49,057 nt of DNA. It comes from Lachnospiraceae bacterium (GTDB lineage: Bacteria; Bacillota; Clostridia; Lachnospirales; Lachnospiraceae). A model generated the notes under the pieces. The model saw nothing but the letters and a program-made list of their open reading frames with translations, was not told the DNA's origin and did no database searches. Location: NCBI GenBank assembly GCA_015056945.1, contig SVFH01000021.1, positions 1 to 49,057 of the forward strand, read 5' to 3'. Made by a program: the position numbers and the translations under genes. Shown piece after piece: positions 35,559-42,380 of this stretch; the stretch's first letter is position 1, and every line of letters starts with the position of its first letter.

Positions 35559-35585
35559 TTGATTTCTCCTTCCTTTTCCTTATTA

Positions 35586-35617
35586 CAAAATGAAAAGTGG
35601 ACTTCGCAGTCCACTTT
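35586..35617 (-). terminator. Attenuator-like hairpin in the rimP-nusA leader
   Basis: A perfect 9-bp stem, AAAGTGGAC (35594-35602) with GTCCACTTT (35609-35617), loop of six, followed on the minus strand by UUUUCAUUUUG. It lies between the rimP promoter and rimP, so it would end transcripts before the operon. The broken U tract is the type of terminator that depends on NusA. Confidence 0.7.
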
Positions 35618-35645
35618 ACATCATGCTAGTATTTAATTCTATTTA

Positions 35646-35674
35646 ACCATACCACTCAGAAATAAGAATGTCAA
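35646..35674 (-). promoter_or_regulatory. Sigma-A promoter of the rimP-nusA-infB operon
   Basis: On the minus strand a perfect TTGACA (35669-35674), 17 bases, TATGGT (35646-35651). The transcription start would be near 35639, giving a leader of about 80 bases that holds the attenuator hairpin. Confidence 0.8.
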
Positions 35675-35737
35675 GAGTTAAAATATGATTGATTTATGTA
35701 CAAACCATGAATTTTTTCTTCATATATTATTTTTTAC

Positions 35738-35767
35738 TTGTCATTGTACTTTTAATCGTGATATTAT
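35738..35767 (+). promoter_or_regulatory. Probable sigma-A promoter of citrate synthase
   Basis: TTGTCA (35738-35743), 18 bases, TATTAT (35762-35767). The start would be near 35774, with a leader of about 47 bases to the ATG at 35821. It is divergent from the rimP promoter, with 63 bases between the two -35 boxes. Confidence 0.55.
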
Positions 35768-35820
35768 ATTTTTGGTTAAGTTTTATCATAAACTAGACAT
35801 TAATAGAAAGGTGGCGAAAT

Positions 35821-37188
35821 ATGGAATTTAATAAGTATTGCGAAATCACACCCGATATTATTCGTTTAGCGAATATGTGTGGCGAAGCCGGAGTCATTGA
35901 TTCCGAACTTTTTACAAGATATGATGTCAAGAGGGGGTTGCGAGACTTAAACGGTAAGGGCGTTCTTGCCGGACTTACACACATTTCTGATGTAAGAGCA
36001 AACAAATTGGTGGATGGCGAGCAAATCCCGACACACGGTGAACTATTTTACCGCGGATATAACGTAAAAGATTTGGTAAACGGTTTTGCATCCGTAGACA
36101 GATTCGGTTACGAAGAAATTACATATCTTCTACTTTTTGATAAACTTCCTAATACGGAAGAACTTGAAAACTTCAAAAAAATGCTTGCAGGCTATCGTAC
36201 ACTTCCCACAAGTTTTGTTCGTGACATTATCATGAAAGCTCCCAGTAAGGATATGATGAACACTCTTGCCAGAAGCGTATTAACACTTTATTCTTATGAT
36301 GACCGTGCTGATGACACCACACTTCCGAATGTTTTACGTCAATGTCTGCAGTTAATCAGCTTGTTCCCGTCGCTTGCAATTTACGGATATCAGGCATATA
36401 ACCACTATCATGACGGAAACAGCTTATTTATTCACAGTCCGAAACCGGAACTCTCTACAGCAGAGAACCTTTTACATATGTTAAGACCCGACAGTAAGTA
36501 CACACCACTTGAAGCGCAGTTGCTTGATATCGCACTTGTTCTTCATATGGAACACGGCGGTGGTAACAACTCCACATTCACAACACATGTTGTTACTTCT
36601 ACATTAACCGATACATACTCTGCTATAGCTGCTGCAATCGGCTCGTTAAAAGGTCCTCGCCACGGTGGTGCAAACATCAAAGTAGTCCAGATGTTTGACG
36701 AAATGAAAAAAGAAGTCAAAGACTGGAAAGATGAAGATGAAGTTTCTGCATATTTAAAGAAGCTTCTTCACAAAGAAGCGTTCGACCATGCAGGATTAAT
36801 CTACGGTGTCGGTCATGCTATTTATTCCAAGTCAGATCCCCGTGCTACACTTTTCAAACAGTATGTACAGGAACTTTCTTCGGAGAAAGGTTTGGATGCT
36901 GAGTTTGAACTTTATTCCCTTGTAGAACGTCTTGCTCCCGAGATTATTGCTACAGAGCGCAAGATGTACAAAGGCGTCAGCATCAATGTGGACTTCTATT
37001 CCGGATTTGTTTATAACATGCTCGGTCTTCCGAATGAACTTTATACGCCGATGTTTGCAATCGCACGTATTGTAGGTTGGAGTGCTCACCGCTTGGAAGA
37101 ACTTTCTAATAACGGTAAAATCATCCGTCCTGCATACAAACCGATATGTACAGACAAAGACTATATTGATTTATCAATAAGAAAATAA
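35821..37188 (+). CDS. gltA: Citrate synthase
   Basis: Condenses acetyl-CoA and oxaloacetate to citrate, in anaerobes mainly to feed glutamate synthesis. Family motifs: ELFYRGYNVKDLV, LHMEHGGGNNSTFTTHV (active-site His region), GSLKGPRHGGAN, GVGHAIYSKSDPRA (second His) and the C-terminal VNVDFYSGFVYNMLGLP with the catalytic Asp. At 455 residues it is longer than Bacillus CitZ (about 370), with an extended N-terminal part, like other clostridial forms. ATG with AAAGGTGG upstream. It stands alone on the plus strand with its own promoter and terminator; no aconitase or isocitrate dehydrogenase gene is beside it. Confidence 0.95.
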   Translation: MEFNKYCEITPDIIRLANMCGEAGVIDSELFTRYDVKRGLRDLNGKGVLAGLTHISDVRANKLVDGEQIPTHGELFYRGYNVKDLVNGFASVDRFGYEEITYLLLFDKLPNTEELENFKKMLAGYRTLPTSFVRDIIMKAPSKDMMNTLARSVLTLYSYDDRADDTTLPNVLRQCLQLISLFPSLAIYGYQAYNHYHDGNSLFIHSPKPELSTAENLLHMLRPDSKYTPLEAQLLDIALVLHMEHGGGNNSTFTTHVVTSTLTDTYSAIAAAIGSLKGPRHGGANIKVVQMFDEMKKEVKDWKDEDEVSAYLKKLLHKEAFDHAGLIYGVGHAIYSKSDPRATLFKQYVQELSSEKGLDAEFELYSLVERLAPEIIATERKMYKGVSINVDFYSGFVYNMLGLPNELYTPMFAIARIVGWSAHRLEELSNNGKIIRPAYKPICTDKDYIDLSIRK

Positions 37189-37191
37189 AAC

Positions 37192-37245
37192 AAAAACACA
37201 TCGCATTTCGAGGCAGTTTATTTCCTCTATTTGCGATGTGTTTTA
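37192..37245. terminator. Bidirectional terminator between gltA and the GGDEF gene
   Basis: A 13-bp stem, AAAACACATCGCA (37193-37205) with TGCGATGTGTTTT (37232-37244), encloses a 26-base loop with an inner GAGG/CCTC. It is followed by U-rich sequence in both directions (TTTTAAATTT on plus; TTTTTGTTTTATTTT on minus) and serves both convergent genes. Confidence 0.85.
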
Positions 37246-37255
37246 AATTTCATAA

Positions 37256-38614
37256 TTAATTATCACTTTTTGCCGGGATATCTTTGACTGAGTAATCAAT
37301 CTGTATTCCATCAATCTCATTCAATTCTTCCCATGTATGACAAATTCTTTGTGCAATTCTCTCTCCATTTTCAGGACTTGCATTCATCAGAAGTACTACA
37401 TACTGGAAACTGCTGTACTGTGTCGTAACATCCCCTTGTCTTAAGGATACAACGATTGCACGTTCCAATTCTCTCATTGCGTCATTTAAAATCTCAGGAG
37501 AAATGCCTCTGTTTTTGATGTAGTTTAAAGTAAACAATGCCATCTGCACATCTTGCCCTGTTCGTCCCATACTTCTGGAAACAAACTGATAAATATGTTT
37601 AAACCCATCATATTCTACACGGTAAGCACCTTCTACCCGATTTCTTTCAGTAACCACCTGTTGAAGTTTTTCCATATCAACCGTATGATTTTCAACGCTT
37701 CTTCTCTCAATTGAAGAAGTATCTTTCTGAATTCGGAAAAAATGATAGTTATTTTTACCGTTTTGCTTCACATGGTAAAGCGCCTTATCCGCCTTTGAAT
37801 ATAAACTCAAATAATCAGTTCCGTCTTCCGGTGCAGTTGCAACTCCGATTGAAACAGAAAGTTCTACATCAGCGTTGACACTTTCACTCACTTCATTTTC
37901 CATTCGTTCAATGACCATGGTACAATAATCACGCACTTCTTCAGGGGAGTAATCACCTTTTAAAAATGCAACAAACTCATCGCCGCCGATACGGGCAACA
38001 ACATCACGCGGACCGACAGAATTCTGCAACACATCCGCAAAACGTACCAGAACTGCATCTCCCATAATATGTCCGTACGAATCATTGACTGATTTAAAAT
38101 TATCTACATCAAAGATAAAAAAGACACCTTTCTCAGTTCCTGTTGCAAGATAACGTTCAATTTCATCCTCTATATGTTTTCTGTTCCAAAGACCGGTAAG
38201 CGCATCTTTTCTGGCGCTGATTGAAAGATTTTTACGCAAATCCTCAATCTGCAGAATTTTATCAATACGACTCAACATTACACCCGGTTCAAATGGTTTC
38301 AGAATGAAATCCATCGCGCCCATTTTTAATCCTTTGATTTCACTTTCACGCTGGTCGTCTACAGTCAAAAACACAACCGGGATATTGGCAGTCTCCGGAT
38401 TGGATTTGATTATTTCAAGCGTCTGATACCCGTCCATTTCAGGCATCCTGATATCAAGCAATATCAAATCCGGTTTTGCTTTTTGCAAAAAATTAATTGC
38501 CTGAGCTCCTGATTTAGCCATAGAAAGCTTGTATTGATCCTGCAGAACTTCTGCTGCACATTTTAAATTGGTCGTAACATCATCTACTATGAGAATATGC
38601 TTTGTTTTCTCCAT
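37256..38614 (-). CDS. Response regulator with GGDEF domain and a second, degenerate GGDEF domain
   Basis: A 452-residue protein. Receiver domain (1-125): ILIVDD acidic pair, phospho-acceptor Asp54 in LLDIRMPEMDG, Lys in LKPF. GGDEF domain (about 130-290) with intact GGDEF (210-214) in VARIGGDEFV and DVDNFKSVND, so probably an active diguanylate cyclase; the RxxD inhibitory site reads GPRD (no Arg). The C-terminal 145 residues contain SLRQGDVTTQYSSFQYVVLL (SSFQY at 401-405), which aligns with the RxxD...GGDEF block but with a degenerate active site. I chose ATG 38614 (GGTGG 8 bases upstream); an ATG at 38629 has no ribosome site. It starts 18 bases after thrC and is probably co-transcribed with it. 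Confidence 0.9.
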   Translation of the reverse strand: MEKTKHILIVDDVTTNLKCAAEVLQDQYKLSMAKSGAQAINFLQKAKPDLILLDIRMPEMDGYQTLEIIKSNPETANIPVVFLTVDDQRESEIKGLKMGAMDFILKPFEPGVMLSRIDKILQIEDLRKNLSISARKDALTGLWNRKHIEDEIERYLATGTEKGVFFIFDVDNFKSVNDSYGHIMGDAVLVRFADVLQNSVGPRDVVARIGGDEFVAFLKGDYSPEEVRDYCTMVIERMENEVSESVNADVELSVSIGVATAPEDGTDYLSLYSKADKALYHVKQNGKNNYHFFRIQKDTSSIERRSVENHTVDMEKLQQVVTERNRVEGAYRVEYDGFKHIYQFVSRSMGRTGQDVQMALFTLNYIKNRGISPEILNDAMRELERAIVVSLRQGDVTTQYSSFQYVVLLMNASPENGERIAQRICHTWEELNEIDGIQIDYSVKDIPAKSDN

Positions 38615-38632
38615 AGGGTTCCCCACCATTCA

Positions 38633-40117
38633 CTAATTCAAAAATGCTAAAACTTCCTTTACCATCTCTTCTTTATCACATACCGTATCATGTAACACTT
38701 CAGCGGTACGAATCTCCTCAATTGCAGGAGGAACAGCCACATTGGCAATTTCAGAAAGCTGATCAATTAATTCGAAATCAGATTTATCCTCAATATTTCC
38801 AACAAGTGCTTCCATTACACTTCTGGTAAACTTGAAGCAGCTGGCCGTAGAAACAATCACGTTCGGAGTAGTATCCTTATTCTCTTCACGATATCTTCTG
38901 TAAACGGTTGCCGCTACCGCTGTATGAGTATCCATTACATAACCTGTCTTCTTATAAACATCTGCAATGGTTTCTGCAACCTCATTTTCTTTCGCATATC
39001 CGCCAACGAAATCAGACAAGTTCTCTTTCATGCTATCAGTAATATCATACTTACCGTTCTTTGAAAGTGAAGACATCATTTCTCTGTTCAAATCAGCATT
39101 TTCATTTGCAATGAAATAAATCAAACGCTCTAAATTGCTGGAAATCAAAATATCCATTGAAGGTGAAGTTGTCAAAATAAATTCTCTGTTTCTGTCATAA
39201 CAGCCTGTTTCAAAGAAATCAAACAACACCTTATTCTCATTGGATGCACAAATTAATTTACGAATGGGAATACCAATCTTTTTAGCAAAATAACCGGCTA
39301 AAATATTTCCAAAGTTACCGGTAGGTACCGTTACATTGATTTCATCACCGGCTTTAATGCGTTCTTCTCTTAACAGGGTCGCATACGCATGTACATAGTA
39401 AACAATCTGAGGAACAAGACGACCGATGTTAATTGAGTTTGCCGAAGAAAACTGGAATCCTTTTTCCGCAAGTCTTGCGCCGAGTTCTTTGTCGGAGAAA
39501 ATATTTTTCACTCCGGTTTGTGCATCATCAAAATTCCCTGTAATACCAACAACTTTGACATTGTTTCCCTTTTGGGTCACCATCTGCTTTTCCTGAATTA
39601 CAGACACACCGTTCTTCGGGTAAAATACAATAATTCTGGTCCCTTCTACTCCCGCAAAACCTGCAAGCGCAGCCTTTCCGGTATCTCCGGAAGTTGCTGT
39701 CAGAATTACGATTTCTTTATCTACGCCATTTTTCTTTGCTGCCACAGACATAAGATGCGGTAAAATTGAAAGGGCCATATCCTTAAAAGCAATCGTTGCT
39801 CCATGGAACAATTCCAGATAATACGCATTGTCCACTTCCGTAAGCGGCGCAATTACATCCGTATCAAATTTCTCATCATATGCATTATCAATACACTGCT
39901 TTAACTCTGTTTCGGTAAAATCGGTAAGAAACAACTTCATTACCTCATAAGCAATTTCTTTATATTCCATTTGTGCAAGTTCTTCCAGACTCTTGTCAAG
40001 CGATGCAAAGCGTTCCGGTACAAACAAACCGCCATCATCCGCCAACCCTTTGATAATCGCTTCGGATGCACTTACTGTCTGTCCGTTTCCTCTTGTACTT
40101 CTGTATCTGATTTCCAT
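38633..40117 (-). CDS. thrC: Threonine synthase
   Basis: PLP enzyme that converts O-phosphohomoserine to threonine. The catalytic Lys112 lies in FHGATIAFKDMAL; SGDTGKAALAGF and VTVPTGNFGNILAGYFAKKIGIP bind phosphate and PLP. At 494 residues it belongs to the long class of threonine synthases (Escherichia coli/yeast-like). ATG 40117 is fixed by GGAGG 5 bases upstream; a TTG at 40129 overlaps that site. A strong promoter precedes it. No hom or thrB gene is nearby; the co-transcribed partner is the GGDEF regulator. Confidence 0.96.
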   Translation of the reverse strand: MEIRYRSTRGNGQTVSASEAIIKGLADDGGLFVPERFASLDKSLEELAQMEYKEIAYEVMKLFLTDFTETELKQCIDNAYDEKFDTDVIAPLTEVDNAYYLELFHGATIAFKDMALSILPHLMSVAAKKNGVDKEIVILTATSGDTGKAALAGFAGVEGTRIIVFYPKNGVSVIQEKQMVTQKGNNVKVVGITGNFDDAQTGVKNIFSDKELGARLAEKGFQFSSANSINIGRLVPQIVYYVHAYATLLREERIKAGDEINVTVPTGNFGNILAGYFAKKIGIPIRKLICASNENKVLFDFFETGCYDRNREFILTTSPSMDILISSNLERLIYFIANENADLNREMMSSLSKNGKYDITDSMKENLSDFVGGYAKENEVAETIADVYKKTGYVMDTHTAVAATVYRRYREENKDTTPNVIVSTASCFKFTRSVMEALVGNIEDKSDFELIDQLSEIANVAVPPAIEEIRTAEVLHDTVCDKEEMVKEVLAFLN

Positions 40118-40166
40118 AATATCCTCCAATGACTTTTGTCAATTAATTTCCGAATTTTCGATAAAT

Positions 40167-40195
40167 ATTATACCATATCAATAACTCTTATGCAA
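40167..40195 (-). promoter_or_regulatory. Sigma-A promoter of thrC
   Basis: On the minus strand TTGCAT (40190-40195), 17 bases, TATAAT (40167-40172), with an extended TGG before the -10. The leader is about 43 bases and holds a small TGAC/GTCA inverted repeat (40130-40141); it is too short for a T-box. Confidence 0.85.
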
Positions 40196-40256
40196 ATGTA
40201 AAAAAGCACACATCCTGCACAAACTTCCATAATTTTAACCTCTGTCTCCATGCAGC

Positions 40257-40285
40257 TTGCCGAACAAAGCAAACAATGTTATAAT
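40257..40285 (+). promoter_or_regulatory. Sigma-A promoter of the AP2-domain gene, apparently leaderless
   Basis: TTGCCG (40257-40262), 17 bases, perfect TATAAT (40280-40285). The expected start is 7 bases past the -10, at position 40292, which is the A of the ATG chosen for the gene. No ribosome site lies between promoter and ATG. Confidence 0.75.
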
Positions 40286-40291
40286 GCACGT

Positions 40292-41086
40292 ATGAGTAGA
40301 GAAAACAAAGGCGTTTTTACCGCCACAAAAAAAGACAATTCCATTTATTACCGCGTTTCTGTCACACATCGCGGAAAACATATCAGTCTCGGAAGCTTTC
40401 ATTCAAAAGAAGAGGCATCGTCCTGTTATGCGTTTGCACGCGATTTATTAGACAGCTCAGAATACACCTGTGCTGATTATAAAAATTCCTTTCCTCTTTC
40501 TTTCGAGAAATGGATTGTGCTTCTGAATTTCCGTGACAACGGGCTTTATTTCAAAACCCCAATCTATCTGCGTCCGAACTATTTCCAGTACTACTTAAGC
40601 CGGGAACGTATTCTGATTTTTGACAAAGACGATTTGTTCTATTATGCCTCACACAAAATCATGGCACGCGGAAATCACCTTTTTGTCAGCGATTACGGTA
40701 TGCAGGTAAATATCATGAACCGCTATGATATTATGAGCTATGGGGTCCCCGGACGCGACTATCTGTTTGCAAACGGAAATGAGAATGATTTCCGCTACTC
40801 TAACATCATCATTTTGAATAAATACCGTGGTGTACGCGAAAAGCAAAATGGACAGACCGTCCATTACGAGGCATATATTCACATAAACGGCATGGTCAAA
40901 ATCGGCGCATACACAACTGCGGAAGAAGCTGCTGTTGCATACAACAAAGCAATAGATGTTTTGGCCAAAAAGAACTTCAAACGCCGCTTCACACCGAATT
41001 ATATCGAAGCATACTCTCCCAAAGAATATGCTGAAGTCTATACAAATCTAAGTATCAGCGAACGCATTACTCATTTAATGGTATAA
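40292..41086 (+). CDS. AP2-domain protein derived from an HNH-AP2 homing endonuclease (catalytic His lost)
   Basis: 264 residues from ATG 40292. Residues 5-52 form an AP2-like domain (KGVFTATKKDN.., ISLGSFHSKEEASSCYAFA). Residues 175-228 form a second, clearer AP2 domain (KYRGVREKQNG, EAYIHING, KIGAYTTAEEAAVAYNKAI). Between them (about 75-175) is an HNH-type module: RDYLFANGNENDFRYSNIII aligns with the HNH consensus DHINGNxxDNRxSNLR, but the DH pair reads LF (158-159), and the upstream HRL position reads NRY (143-145). Thus the nuclease is probably inactive while the DNA-binding parts remain. An upstream ATG (40250) in frame lies before the promoter. The role is unknown; a transcription regulator is the best inference. 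It is divergent from thrC and convergent with the GH25 gene (16-base overlap). Confidence 0.8.
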   Translation: MSRENKGVFTATKKDNSIYYRVSVTHRGKHISLGSFHSKEEASSCYAFARDLLDSSEYTCADYKNSFPLSFEKWIVLLNFRDNGLYFKTPIYLRPNYFQYYLSRERILIFDKDDLFYYASHKIMARGNHLFVSDYGMQVNIMNRYDIMSYGVPGRDYLFANGNENDFRYSNIIILNKYRGVREKQNGQTVHYEAYIHINGMVKIGAYTTAEEAAVAYNKAIDVLAKKNFKRRFTPNYIEAYSPKEYAEVYTNLSISERITHLMV

Positions 41087-42156
41087 TCTACAAAACTGAT
41101 ACTCAAACTTACGCTGCCTTCAATACCGTCAACTGCTCCGACATTGGTATATTTCCACATTTGGAAACGATACGGATAGTCCGGCAAATCTTTTATCTGT
41201 TCCAGCCAGATGCCATAGTTTGAGACAGCAGAATAATTGATATCATCAAACATCCATGGTTTGTCCGCATGAATCATTCCAATGTAGCCGGCCGCCTCTA
41301 TTTTACTTAAGAATGCTTTCGCAATCTGCGTTTTTTCTTCTTTGGTCAGAATATCAATACGTGCGCTGTCATTTTCTATATGTTGCATATCAAATACAAC
41401 AGGAAAACGAACCGTCTGTCCCTCTAGATGTTCCAAAACAAATTCCGCTTCTTCTTCTGCTTCTTCCACGTTTACCGCCTGTGAAAAGAAAGTAACACCA
41501 ACAGGAAGACCTGCGTCCGTAGCACGCTTCATATTATCAGAAAAGTAATCATCCAACACGAGTTGTCCGGTTGAATAGCCGCGCTGACCGAGTCTCAGCA
41601 TAACATAATCTATCCCATCTCTTTTCACCGCATTAAAATCCACATACCCCTGATATTTTGAAACATCAACACCTGTATAAGAAAGCTTTGCGCCGTCCTC
41701 ATAATAAGCTATTCTGCCATCAAGCATCGCAAACCCGGCATTATCATAGTCATTCAGCGGAAGATACGGACTTACTTCCACCCATTCGGAAGTACCGTTT
41801 GCATATTCAATCAAGGTCTTTGTCCCACCCTCACTCGGATCATCCTCAGAAGGTTTCTCTTCATACCAGACCTGACTGTCTTCCTCCTTTTCTTCCTCCA
41901 TATAATCTTCCCATATATCAAGATCTCCCGAAACCAGTTTGTTTCCGCTGATTAAATCATCCATATCAGGACCACTTTCCTGGTCCGTCACAGTTTGTAC
42001 AGGCTTATTATCCGGAAAAATCGTTTCCCAATTCATAAAAAGAACAAGACCAATCACAAGCGCAATACAAATGCTTACAGTAAGTACCGCCGTAAGCATC
42101 ATGGAATTTCCTTTTTTGGTCTGCTCGATTTCTTCAAAATTTTCTTCTAACTTCAT
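41071..42156 (-). CDS. Membrane-anchored GH25 (Chalaropsis-type lysozyme) family protein
   Basis: 361 residues: a short cytoplasmic start, one membrane helix (about 19-41), an acidic linker (about 55-115), a small domain (115-160, EYANGTSEWVEVSPYLPL) and a GH25 domain (161-361). GH25 features: GVDVSKYQGYVDF (Asp164), YVMLRLGQRGY, GVTFFSQAVN, and FQMWKYTN near the end. The catalytic DxE motif, however, reads FDMQ (Asp256, Gln258) where the family has Glu; the codon is CAA. Other parts are intact, so either weak activity or a binding-only role is possible. ATG start with AGGAG about 10 bases upstream. Its 3' end overlaps the convergent AP2 gene by 16 bases. Confidence 0.9.
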   Translation of the reverse strand: MKLEENFEEIEQTKKGNSMMLTAVLTVSICIALVIGLVLFMNWETIFPDNKPVQTVTDQESGPDMDDLISGNKLVSGDLDIWEDYMEEEKEEDSQVWYEEKPSEDDPSEGGTKTLIEYANGTSEWVEVSPYLPLNDYDNAGFAMLDGRIAYYEDGAKLSYTGVDVSKYQGYVDFNAVKRDGIDYVMLRLGQRGYSTGQLVLDDYFSDNMKRATDAGLPVGVTFFSQAVNVEEAEEEAEFVLEHLEGQTVRFPVVFDMQHIENDSARIDILTKEEKTQIAKAFLSKIEAAGYIGMIHADKPWMFDDINYSAVSNYGIWLEQIKDLPDYPYRFQMWKYTNVGAVDGIEGSVSLSISFVDYTIK

Positions 42157-42299
42157 AGTCTTTCATCTCCTACAATTCCACTTTACCACAGAATGATAAA
42201 AAATTAAATATTTCTGCCGGATTTGATAATAATTTTGTCTAATCTTATACACGATATGTCGTTTAAACAAAGCCTAACAGATTCTGACAATTATCAAAA
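42157..42299 (-). promoter_or_regulatory. Upstream region of the GH25 gene
   Basis: The 143 bases after the terminator hold one weak promoter candidate for the minus strand: TTTAAT, 17 bases, TAAAGT with a TGG extension just before the ribosome site. No other structure was seen. Confidence 0.3.
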
Positions 42300-42340
42300 G
42301 AAAAAACGCCATGATGAAATTTTTCACCATAGCGTTTTTT
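42300..42340 (-). terminator. Strong intrinsic terminator of the surface-protein gene
   Basis: A long stem of AAAACGC(T/C)ATG(G/A)TGAAA type: AAAAAACGCCATGATGAAA (from 42301) pairs with TTTCACCATAGCGTTTTTT (to 42340) with two mismatched/wobble positions and a 3-base loop. It is followed on the minus strand by U-rich sequence. Confidence 0.9.
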
Positions 42341-42380
42341 ACTATTACCTTTAAGTCCTTTTTAATCTTGTATGATTTCG

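Noticed and set aside
40118..40291. T-box leader for thrC
   Set aside because: The leader is only about 43 bases, has no terminator/antiterminator or T-box sequence.
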